Shown piece by piece: positions 23,020 to 33,669 of a stretch of 64,000 nt of DNA. Positions within the stretch are counted from its first letter, which is position 1, and each line of letters starts with the position of its first letter. Source of the stretch: Rosellinia necatrix (lineage: Eukaryota > Ascomycota > Sordariomycetes > Xylariales > Xylariaceae); the NCBI GenBank assembly GCA_021209875.1, contig JAGYVD010000006.1, positions 682,001 through 746,000 of the forward strand, given 5' to 3'. The notes below the pieces were generated by a model. It searched no databases and was not told where the DNA came from. It saw nothing but the letters and a program-made list of their open reading frames with translations. A program made the translations under genes and the position numbers.

Positions 23020-24242
23020 TTACAGGGCCAAGGCAGCCAGCAGGCCAGCACCAACCATGGCGCCGCTGAAAGCGGGCTTGAAAGCGGCGCCAGTGGGGAC
23101 AGGCGTGCTAGAGGAAGAGGCGGACTCGCTGGTGGAAGCCTCTCCGCTGCCAGTGGGAGTAGCGCTGTCGCTGGTCTGGGAGCCGCTGCCGTTGGAGCTG
23201 TCAGCCGACGAGGTCTCAGCAGACGAGGCGGTTGTCGAGGCAGTCTTGGTGACGCTGGTGGTGGCATCGTCCTTGGTGCTGGTCGAAGCGGCCTTGGTGG
23301 TGGTAGGCTTAGCGGTAGTGCTGGTGGTGGTCTCGTCACCGCTATCCTTGCCATCGGTGGTCTCGACGTTGATGGATTGGTAAGATCCGTCGGAGCCATC
23401 AGCCCAGACGTACTGCTTGGCATTGGCGACACCATTGGCGTAGTCCTGGATGGTCACCTTCTTGTAGTAGGCAGTGAAGGGACCCTTGGAGAAATCGGCG
23501 AGGCCACCAGCCCACTGAACAGTACCCTCGGGAGCCTTGGAGTTACCAGCAACCCATGTACCGAGCTTAAGCTGGCAAGGAGTCTGGGGGAATCGAGAGC
23601 CGCCCTTGGCATCAGCGTACTTGAGCTCACGGACCAAGGTGCCATCAATGATCCAGTGGACGTAATCCTTGGTCCAGTCGATGGTGTAAGTGTGGGTGGT
23701 GGTCTGGGGGTTGCTGACGGGGGAGTAGCCACCACGGTCGAAGGTAGAATCGTCGCCCTTGCCGAAGTAGTTGGTCTGGACCTGGGCGCTATCGCCACCA
23801 AGCCACTCCCAATCAATCTCGTCACGGTCGTCGGACTGGAGGACAACGCTGGTCACAATACCAACGCCGGGGGCAACCTCGACCTCGACATCAACCTTTC
23901 CGAAGAACAGATACTTGCTGCTCGTGACGGTGGGGGCCTCGGTCTCCTTCTTCATGGTGAAAGCAGCACCCTTGCCGTCATAGGTGATGGTGGTGCCCTC
24001 GGCAGCGGTGAAGAAGCTGTTCTTGCCCTGAGTGAAGTCGATGACCACGGCCTTCTCCTTGCCAATCGCCGGGTCAGGAGGGCATGCTATTCGGGGGTGG
24101 TCAGCTGCCTGTCTCGGGTCTCGTTCAAGCTCGGAATGTACTCACACTTCTCGCGGGGGTCGCAGGCAGTGTAGGTCTGGGCCGAGACCAGCTGGCTAGC
24201 AGCGAGGGCCACGGCGGTGGCGGACAGAACCTTGGAGAACAT
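23020..24242 (-). CDS. GPI-anchored Crh-type GH16 transglycosidase (Crf1/Utr2 family)
   Basis: Cross-links chitin to beta-glucan in the cell wall. Exons 24242-24146 and 24086-23020 (intron donor GTGAGT, acceptor ATAG) give 387 residues. A signal peptide covers about 1-21, cut before QTYTACDP. A Cys-containing start (DPREKSCPPDPAIG) leads to the GH16 fold, with catalytic motif DEIDWEWLGG: E122 nucleophile, D124, E126 acid/base. Further family motifs are VQTNYFGKG, HTYTIDW and VHWIIDG. From about residue 275 a Ser/Thr-rich spacer leads to a hydrophobic C-tail (AFSGAMVGAGLLAALAL), the GPI signal. Codon use is strongly biased (mostly C- or G-ending), as in highly expressed genes, which also leaves a long open antisense frame. 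Function assignment rests on complete motifs and length. Confidence 0.95.
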
Positions 24243-27200
24243 GGTCTGTGGTTGGTTGTATATGGCAGCAACAAGAGACAAGATATTACGAGTTAAGTTA
24301 TCAGACCGGAGGGACTGGAATGCGGTGGCTTTTGGATTATAAGCGAGAGACAACCAAATTGTTGTTTTTGCTACGTTAAGCGAGTGATGTAGCAGATTGA
24401 ATCGAAGGTTAGAGAGATATGGAGATGAGGGACACGAAAGGAGAAGGAGGAGGAGGAGGAGGAGGATGAAGGCAGGATCCTTGACTTTTATTATTACTGT
24501 CAAGGACTATGGTCATCAAAGGACCCATCAAAATGGAACGAGACTAGCAACACGATGGTAACTAAAGACAAGGTACCTGCCAGAGACCTGGATATGTAGG
24601 TACTTTGTACACTCCACCAGCCTGGCTCGGCCTGTTTCCGTTTTTTTTTTTTAATCTTTCTTAGGCCGACCGTGTTAGGCGGAGGCGGCGGTGGTGGTGG
24701 CTCCTGCCCGCCTAGTGTAATGTCTGTCGCCCTCGCCGTCGCCCACAACGTCGACCATAACGTCGCCAGTCTTACACGTGCCAGATGTAACAGGGTGGGT
24801 AACGGCGCCGTCAGCGCTCACCTCACCACCAGGCGACCGCCACCGCCCTCTGTCCGTCTCGTCAGGTCGGGCGGGCAACAGGAGTCTTGTCCAGATCTGT
24901 CTAGTCTCGTTCGTATCTGCTATCTCTTGCTTCCTTCCTTTGTTTTTATTTTTATTATTATCATTATTTTTTTTATTCATTTTTCATTTCCTCGTGTCCA
25001 ACACGCTAACTCAGCGGAACTGTCATGCCGTAGCCGCAATGCTCTCGTGCTCTTTGATTTTATTTTATTTTCCAAGCCTCGCCCAGACTCCTGCCCAGAG
25101 TCTTGAGCAGGCAGGTCGAGGCACAATGCTGCACATTCTACCCACCCACTGTGTTCGTGTCCATTGACAGTCAGATGAGACCCTCCTGAACACCACAGGT
25201 TGGTTAACAGGTGCAGTAGTGTATATCAGTAGTGTAATATTGCCCCTAGCTCAACCCTGGGTGCCTAGACCTGAAAAAAAGGTCCCCATCGACCGCGCTT
25301 TCTCTCGCCCAAAGCTGTCGTCGGCGTAGCCAACCAGAGTTAGTCGCCTCGGCCCTATCGAGAGTAGAATGAGATTTGCGGCGCTGCTGATCAAACTAGT
25401 CGCCTCGGGGCCAATCAAATGTCTCAAACCCCCAGCGGTCCTCGCTGCGCCCCCCCCCTTTCGCGCCCCATAGCTCCATTCACCTAGGCAGGTACCGAGG
25501 ATGTACACTGGTGATAGACAGGCACCTCGCAGTAGTGACACCTCCATAGTACACCTCCATAGTACACCTCCATAGCACACCTCCATAGCACACCTCCATA
25601 GCACACCTCCATAGCACCTTCGTGGCCTTCATCCATCGCATCATAAGTACCGTATTACACCCCCGTACTAACTCCGTAATACATGCAGAAATGCTTCGTG
25701 ATGACCCCTGTCGAGTCCCCCTCGCTCCCTCGTTCCCTCCTCCTTTCGTCCCTCTTTCTCGGCTCATTCCAGGCGGACAGACCACCACCTGGTCCCTGAC
25801 TGACTGATCACTTGGTGCGACGCCGTCATCAACGTTACGTTGCAAAAACGAGAGCACATGGCTCACTCGGGGGATAGTGTACAAGTAGGTACTCTGTAGG
25901 TACTCTGACTGGTGTCGCTGCCGCTGCCGCTGCCGCCATGTCTGGTCACTGTCTGTCATCTGAATCCTCGGCAAGATGAATGGTGTTGGGTCGACGTGCA
26001 GGTTTTTGTCTTATTTGCAGCCTTTCGTCAGGTGGCGCTGCGACGTTCGATTGCATATGTAGGTATCTTATTTCTTCATTTACTATGTGCAGCTTAACCT
26101 ACACTACCCCAGGTGGCCCGGCTCGCGTATGGATCGTAGGCCGTGGCAGTTGGGTCGCCAAGACGCAGGCTATCCCCAAATCCAAGGACGCTTCAGCCGT
26201 TGGGCTTGACTCTTGGCTCGACCATCCCAGGCCTGGCAGAGGGAAAAGCTAAGACCCTGCATCTTCTCGTATCTTGGCGGTCCTCATTGGACAAAAACAT
26301 TGCCTATTTGGGCAACCTGTCAGTGCAGCGTTACGTATATGGGTTGCTCATCAATCCGACATGTATCCCCGGTCAGGAGACCATGACACAATTCATGCTC
26401 GGTACCATTTGATGTGCACACATATGTGCAGCAGCACCAACCAATTGCACTAGCGTACTAGGTATGTTACCGGGTTGATTCGTCCCAACACCCAGGCAAT
26501 CAGACCCATCGCATCGGTTTGCATGATGGCATGTCACGACGGGCGGTCGGACAATAAGACAACACCACCGACTATACTGCGGTACGTAGCCAGGAAGTAG
26601 ATAAGCAGGCAACCAGCACAGCCCTCCCAACGGTAGTTAGTTATCCACCACTAATCAGCCATTGGGGGCGTCTTGTTGATGCTAAACACATGGGAGGGTT
26701 TTGGCTTGCTAGCTAGATTCGGGCCATCTCACAACGGCAACCAGTCAATAGCGTCGCATCGACCGTTTGAATGTTTGGCGGGACCGATCAAGTGGGATGA
26801 AACAACCCCTCTAACAATTCGTTTCGCATCTATACCCTCATAACCACTTGCCCAATTCGAGATTATATCATGTTGTATATATCATCGCCCCCGCATAGGA
26901 GAAAAATTGGCGGATATTTGACATAGTGTATAGTGTCGGTTTCGTGGTGCGCCGGCGCTGGTGCTGGAAAAAGGGATCCGTCTCAGTGCCACTTGGCCGT
27001 GCTGTCTATTTGCGACCAATCTCATTTTAATGTCGGTCATGCTCAAATAATTGAGCTCCCGCTCATACACTAGAAGGATGTATATGTATTGCATGTAGCC
27101 GAGAACACTAACCACATGCCGTAGGAATTGAGAACCGCGAAATGGCCCAACCCGGGCTGGTCCGACAATGCCCGTGCTATTTTTGGGTGTTTGGTCAATG

Positions 27201-28217
27201 CACCTCGTGCGGAGGACATTAGTTATTGATATTGATTATCTAAGTCTCAGCTTCGACTAGTGTTGAAGAGAGGATGGTTTTCTACGCCACAAGCGTCGCG
27301 GATGGAAGAAATTAGAAATGATGGCAATAGAAATAACTCCTGTTTCTGCCCTTTTCCTGATATGTGTATTTCAATTGCACAGCCATCAGCCTCATTACTC
27401 CTACCATTCGACGGTCCGCATTGGTAGCAACATCCGATTTAGTGTAGACCGATCTCCGCGAGGATTTCTTACACTATGCCGAAATGACCGAAGATCAGGT
27501 GATTTCGTCGTGAGTGCCAACGGAGCAGACGCCTTTATTCAGTAATCCTAAGAATCCTTAAAAGCACCGTACCGCATCCCGTTATCCGCATAATAAATAA
27601 GCGAAGAGAAGAGAAGAGGGGCTATCGACAAGAACCCCCCTAGGTATCAATGCGTTAAAGAATAATTACATGCTCACCCCGCCACCGTGGTTCTGCCCGT
27701 CTCATGACGAAAGGGTGAAGAAAAAAAGAACGTCTGGAGAACGGAGACCTCGTACGTGATCCGTGTGGATAAATTGAAAGACGGAAGAACTTACCTCGCA
27801 GAAGGAATCATGACAGGATGTTTTCGCGCGTCAGCCCGAATAAAGCATGGAACAGCCGCCATTGACTGACATCGTCCTTCTTGCTGCAGGACTGAGGAAC
27901 GCCAGCATACGCATGTCATAATCCCGTGACAAGCACAAGCCCTGTGGATCTGATACTAGTTGTATGCATGTTAGCCATAAACAAGCCGTGGCGTAGAATG
28001 CAGTGAAACTCGAGCAGGGGGGGGGTCACAAAACAGCTGCGAAACCCAGGGCAAGCCTCTTTGATCCGGCGCCCTATAATTCTGGGACAATATCCTCGAG
28101 CCTGCATACACTATACAAGTCTCGGCGAACCTGATCCCCATCCTACCCAAAAAGATACCCTCCAGCTCGTCTCACCGCCACAGCCCGCCCGCCCGCCCGC
28201 CCGCCCAATGCCGCTAG
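24243..28217. other. Gene-free 4 kb
   Basis: The first few hundred bases upstream of the Crh gene include a GGA repeat (24445-24465) and a GGC/GGT run (24675-24705). A 13-bp tandem array lies at 25538-25615. No frame carries a recognisable domain; those at 24672-25167 and 25251-25974 come from low-complexity DNA. At 28183-28207 a GCCC run precedes the sirtuin relic. Confidence 0.55.
25538..25615. repeat. Tandem array, six copies of a 13-bp unit
   Basis: Six adjacent copies of ACACCTCCATAGY; the last base is T in the first two copies and C in the last four. The near-identity shows recent expansion. Confidence 0.95.
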
Positions 28218-29396
28218 AGCCGGGAAGGCACGTCGGTACCCGAGTTCCGCGCCAAGCTGCACGCCTCGAGCCGCATCCTCGCGCTCTGCGGCGCCGGGCT
28301 CTCCGCGCCCTCGGGTCCACAGACGTTCCGGCGCGCGAAAGGAGGGAGAGGGGGGGGGTGAGGAGGGCAATCGTCGGCGATGGGCCTCTAGGACCAACAA
28401 GCAGACCACCGCGCGCTCAGTTCACGTCCGGCCCGGGCCTTCGCCTGGCTGTTTGTTTGTTTCCACACGCCCACCGGCGACACGCCGCCCTCCAGGCGGC
28501 GCCGAACCCCCGGATCACCACCACGCGCCACCGTGGCGCCCGCCCGCGAGAGAGACCCCAAGTTCTTTTGTGTCGGTCGCGGAGAGTGTGTGAAGGCATC
28601 CGCTCCTGCACTGCCAACCTCGTACCGCAGGGGGCTGGGGGGCAAGGGGCACCGCGGGGAGGAGGGGGAGGAAGGAGGGGGGGGGGGGACGGGGGTGGCG
28701 CTGGATCAAGTGGAGCGAGCGCCGCTCTTGGGGTGTTTCTAAACTATGTGATCCATGTATGTACTCAGATCCTGGCCGGCCGGCCGACCTGCCTGATCCG
28801 GGTAGATTTCTCGAAGAGGGCGATACGATACGACACGTATGCCATATCATGTCATGGTAGTGTCACTCTGGGCTAATATTGGTATGCTCTAGGCTTGTCG
28901 CGGCGTTGCCGGCCATCCGACGGATCGGCTGTGGACGCTCCACGGCTCGCTGAAGTGCGATGATCCCAGGTGCGGGTTCGTCCAGCGCGGCAACTTGGAC
29001 GACCCGCCCTCACGCCTGCCTCGAGGGACTTCGACGGCGGCCTGCTGTTCATACCGCTGCTGGACCCGAAGCAAGAGGTCATGCGCATCCCCGCGTCCGA
29101 GCTCCCGCACTGCCCCGAGTGCGGGGCGTTGTTGCGGCTGGGCGTCGTGGGGTGAGGTGATGTGAGGGGCCCAACGGTACGATGCTCTCTTGCAAATGGT
29201 CGGCACAGGCGCGGAGGTCTGTCCAGCTGCCGGGTTCGTGGCGCAGGCGCGGAGGCAGGGCGCTGCGCTGGCCGTCGTCAATACGGACACAGAGAACCTA
29301 GGCACTGCGAGGGACTTGAAACACGGTGATTCCGTCTTCGTTGGTGCCCCGGCCGAGCTGTTGCCCAAGTTACTTGAGCCTCTTATGCAATCCTAG
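28218..29396 (+). pseudogene. Decayed SIRT5-like sirtuin (NAD-dependent deacylase)
   Basis: Recognisable pieces follow in the right order but in different frames. (1) 28218-28358: FRAKLHASSRILALCGAGLSAPSG, the NAD-binding GAGxS motif, then a stop in a G run. (2) About 28420-28510: GPGLRLAV...HRRHAALQAAPNP. (3) About 28530-28570 in another frame: ARERDPKFFCV. (4) From about 28900: GHPTDRLWTLHGSLKCDDPRCGF, with the catalytic LHG histidine and first zinc cysteines. (5) About 29010-29155, shifted again: DFDGGLLFIPLLDPKQE and CPECGALLR, the second zinc pair, then a stop. (6) 29190-29396: VGTGAEVCPAAGFVAQARRQGA...AELLPKLLEP, the C-terminal Rossmann part. The QNVDGL segment is not found and the piece after VVG is largely lost. 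Introns cannot restore all frames, so I call it a pseudogene. The G- and C-run expansions and lack of AT bias argue against RIP as the cause. Confidence 0.72.
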
Positions 29397-29559
29397 TTCA
29401 GGTGAAACCTGCTTATTTTGCTTCACGTTCTGCTGGGATATGCGTGATATATTCAGAGGTAGGGTTCGTATTCTGTTGTCATTGCTACTACTTATCGAAG
29501 GAGATCATCCGCGACGAACGACGATATGATTATCTAGGTACCGACCACCGGAAAGCCGC

Positions 29560-31175
29560 TCAAGGCATGCCTCGCAAACTAGCTGCCCATACGATTGTCA
29601 AGGACGCAACGAGTATCAGAGAGCAAGTTGTGTACACCCCGTCGATATTAACGTTACCCTTTGCCACTAATAACGACAATATGACGAAGATATTAGACGG
29701 GATGCGCACTAAAACACTCGGTGTTAGCTACTGCCATTTTTGTGAGACATCTAGGTATCTCAGAGTCGCGCAAAGCTTGTAGGGTATGGCTACGATCCTT
29801 TACTGGACCGCGATACTCCAGACACCTCCGAACAAACGGAGGACGAGCCAGAGGAATACTTACTAGCGCTGTATACCGTGGAACGGGCCTCATCGTCAAT
29901 TAAGCTCGCCTTCAGATAGCCGATGCAAGGACCGAATATGCCAAGGCAAGCCTGTAAGAGACAGAATAGCCAGAAGGCACTATTCTCTGTCTTTTCACTC
30001 GACAGATTCGCGAAGCTAGAAGCGGCAACTAATAAGACGCCGACTAAGAGTTGGGAATACTTCACGATTCGCTTATCCACGATAATATTGAAGGCGAGCG
30101 ACGCCGCGACCGAGGCGGCTATAAAGCTTGAATAGATGATGCCATAGGGAAGCTCGCCTGCTGATACGCGGAGAGAGCCCAGGGTTGGTATCCAGTAGAG
30201 GGCGAACAGATTCATTGAGCCGTCAAACATGGTCGACGCAAATGCGATGGCCAGAATAGATGGCGTTCGAAGAGCGGACCAAGCAGATTGGCCGCTTCTA
30301 GTTTGCGTCTGTTTCGACGACCCTTCTATGCCATAGTTTTCGGCCTGTCATACGGTATAACGCGGTCAGCCATGGAAGCTCTGTGAGGGAGGGGAAGGGA
30401 GGGGCCGATGTGAGAGCTGATGCTTACCCAGCGAGACCAAATAGCCTGGAGAGCCAACCACAGAATAAATGCACTCATGAGGAAAGGGCTTTTCTTGGTA
30501 CCGGTCGCCCACACCAGAAGCTCGCCTACAGGCCTGCTCAGTATGGCTACCAAGCCATTGACAACACTTGTGGCAGCGTACGTCCTCGTCAAGTCACATC
30601 CGTCCTCGGCAAGTTTGCCCTCGTTGAAGCCGGTAACCATCCAACTGTCGAAGACGGTGAAGAGGATACTCGTGCTTACACCACCGAGAATCCTCCCGAG
30701 AAAGAGTAACGGTGTGACAGGAACGACGGTCAGAAAGCAGGACAGTGCATATGATACGCAGTATATCATGCAATACAGCTTCCGACCATACTTGTCAGAC
30801 AAGGCACCGATGAAGTAGGCACTGATAGCCGTCGTGACGAAGTCGGCCAAATACAAGTTCATGACTAGGCCTGGGGCCAATCCATACTCTTCTCTATAGA
30901 GGGAGAAGAGGTAGGGTCCCTGAGGTGAGAGTCATGTGAATACAAATCACTGATATGTCCTTGGTGGTAGTACGGCAGCTTACCTGCAACCAGTCAGCAG
31001 CCATAGCGAGAGCGTAGGCCTTGTACCAGCGCGCCTCGGGATGTTCGTCATCGCGCGCCACGTTTTTCTGCGAATCGGCTTGCCGTTCCAGCTCTCGTTT
31101 CCGAGTCGGCTGGGAAACAAATAGCCCAATGCATAGAGCGACGAAGCCGCCAAAGTAGAACTGGTAGTAATTCAT
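29560..31175 (-). CDS. MFS transporter, MFSD5/molybdate-anion (MOT2) type, four exons
   Basis: Twelve-helix carrier of the MFS_5 family, members of which are linked to molybdate uptake; the true substrate here is unknown. Exons 31175-30984, 30919-30428, 30344-29864 and 29708-29560 keep frame and give 437 residues. Seen: MNYYQFYFGGFVALCIGLFV (TM1), YKAYALAMAADWLQGPYLFSLY (split by intron 1), ADFVTTAISAYFIGALSDKYGRK (the MFS loop D-x-x-GRK), LGRILGGVSTSILFTVFDSWM, GSMNLFALYWIPTL, GPCIGYLKASLIDDEARSTVY, and in the last exon RIPSNIFVILSLLVAKG plus the final helix. The 155-nt third intron hides the last exon; reading through it would give a false truncated C-terminus. It is convergent with the sirtuin relic. 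Confidence 0.88.
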
Positions 31176-33669
31176 GATAACTTGACAGGGGTATTGATGA
31201 GATATAGCGAGATTCCCTTCAGCGTTAACTCCGAGTCAGGAGGTCAGACATACGAAGAAACGAGGTCGGCCTGGCGGCGGTGGAGTTTGAATTACAACAT
31301 TCACAACTTGATTCTACGACGCCCGTGGGCGAGAATTTAACTACCGGAAACCGGTGAGCGGTCTTGGGAAGTTGACACTTGTCGTTTGTAATTATCCGGC
31401 TTGGGTGAGGCTCGTTTTGCCGCCAGCCGCGACCCGGGTCGCTGAAGATGTCCGGATTGCCAACGGCATTATGATTTCGATTTAAGATCGGGAACCATCG
31501 ACATAAAGGGCTACGAAAGGGTCTGGGTTGGGAGGATGCGGCGAGCTGCCTAACTCGAGAAATGAGGCCGCCGTGACCAAATGAATATCGCCATCCATTC
31601 CTGAGGCAGGGTGTTACGGAGATGGGGGATATCGGAGGTTCGGCGATATGTGAATTATAGATTGGCTTATGGTGATATAGGGATCAAGACGGACTGGACT
31701 GACGTACCCCATGCAAGGTACTGGATGCTGCTCAATCAATTTGACAGGGCTCTCTCTAACTTCAACCTCGACTCCAACCGTGACCTCATGTCTAAGTTGC
31801 TAGCATTTCGGTCGCTGTCATCTCATATGTTCCCATGGCTAGCCTGTCTCTATCCCACGGGGTACAATTAGGCATAGATCAGGCAGGCATGGATCAAGTA
31901 TGGCTCTGTATGGGAATGTTGCCAGTGCCATTCCCGTGCGCAAACGCGGGAGGTAATGTAGGTGTTTTGTGGGAAGTTGTTTGTTGTTGTTGTGCCGTGC
32001 CTGCTTATCTATCTGCTCCCCTGTTGCCTCTATCTATCTCCGGCATCGACTCGACACGGCATACACCAATTACGTGCCTCGGTGGCATAAGACGACGGAT
32101 ATCCGCGGGCTATGGCTGATGAGATTAGCGAGGATGACAACATGGATGCTCTTTCGAGATGGAAAAGTTGGTAGATGCCTGTCCCGAGCTTCTGTCCGGG
32201 AGCAATCAACTGGTTCGTCTATCAACCAATCCACCGATAAAAGGGCCGACGGTTCATGATTGGGGGGAGTTGATTGGCATGACCGCTAGTCAAGTACCTA
32301 CCTATGTAAGTACTTAACCCAGAGCTCTAGACAGCTCTAGAGTGTTCGGGCAGATGGTCGGACAAGTGCCAAAATACCTAATTTGTACCAACCGACGACC
32401 GCAAGCGACCCCGGAAACCGTAAGTGCCGTACTACCTATGACGAAGCATACCTGCCTGCGCCTACTCTTCACACTTTAAGTACGGTATGTAAGTACTTTA
32501 TTTAAGTACTTTAGGTACTTGAGTAGGTAGGTGCGTTGGGTGCCTAAGCAACCTCGAAGGAATCTATAAATGAGAGGCATAGACATCTCTATCTAATCGA
32601 CGGTACCTATCTCCGGTCCTCGGGCAAGGTCGCACCTGTCTTGATTGATCATCAATCAATGACCGGGCTGTTCCTGCCGGGTACTTCGACGCGCTAAAAA
32701 AAAACCATAGCAGAGACAGTATCCACGATGTGCTAGTCGAGGTACAGTATGTACCCATCTACCCATCTACCCGGCCTTAGGCAGTCTCTCTATCGTCCAA
32801 ACCCGTAATTGATTAGACTTTTCTACTTCCTTACTAACGATACCTGTTCATCATTCCGTATACCTACCTACTTCTTTATCTACTCGTGCTACTTACGCTC
32901 GCATTGTCTCTCCTAGACATCTCTATCCTCTATCCCCTACCTTCTACCCTCTACCCTCTACCTTCCAACTGCCTTCTCCCTCTTCCTTTGACCTCCCTTG
33001 CCTCCGCCTCCCCCTGGGCATCTAATCTACCTAGTTACTGCTATACCTATATATACCCGGGCCTCTACATTAGCAATTCCCTGCTGACCGTGGCCTTCTT
33101 TACCTTTTGTTCTAGCGCTGTTCCCGATAATCGACCATCCATCTAATCTACAACCGACCATTTGCGCATCCGACGCCTCAGCCACCTGCTACTACTAGGC
33201 CAACTCCCTCTCCGGTTCCCGGGACACGTCCGCATCAATTAACCAACTCGGCCGCCTAGCACCGCTGTGTGTGTATTCGGAGGGGGGACAACAGGCGACC
33301 GGTACGCACCACACTGCCGGCTCGGACTTATAAGGAGAGGCCACAAGAAGAAGCATCCGAAAAACACCCGCCCACCGACTAACTAAGCGCATCACTTATT
33401 GCCTGCGCCTGTGTTAGAGTCGAGTCACATGCACGCGGCTTGGCGGCATTCGGTGTTTCATTAAGCGTACGCCCATAAATACAACAGCCACCTAGCCCAG
33501 GACCGGAGGAGCAAGGCAAGGGAGGCGTGCGTGTGTGTGTGTGTGACGGAACAACGGCTGATCTCTGGTAGTGGGGAGGGGCGTACTCTGCTATCATTCG
33601 TCCATCTGCCGTACCATCTACCCACGTACTGCCGCACCCCCAGAGGTACGTAGCAGTCAGTAGGGCACC
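31176..33669. other. Intergenic between divergent transporter and TCO89-like genes
   Basis: Contains TAGGTA-type motifs at 32270-32530 and, from about 32860 to 33150, CT-rich sequence with repeated CTACC and CCTCTACC steps that probably belongs to the leader or promoter of the TCO89-like gene. A short GT run lies near 33531-33545. No gene recognised. Confidence 0.55.

Noticed and set aside
22990..24174. 394-codon open frame on the plus strand across the Crh gene
   Set aside because: It is antisense to a complete GH16 gene with signal peptide, catalytic motif and GPI tail. Strong codon bias in that gene removes stops from the other strand.
28061..28876. 271-codon plus-strand frame as a novel protein
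   Set aside because: It merely threads through the sirtuin relic in one frame; only its middle part matches the family, and the rest is Arg/Pro/Gly-rich frameshifted sequence.
29790..30230. Truncated C-terminus of the MOT2-like transporter
   Set aside because: First reading suggested loss of the last helices; a consensus intron to 29708 restores them in frame.
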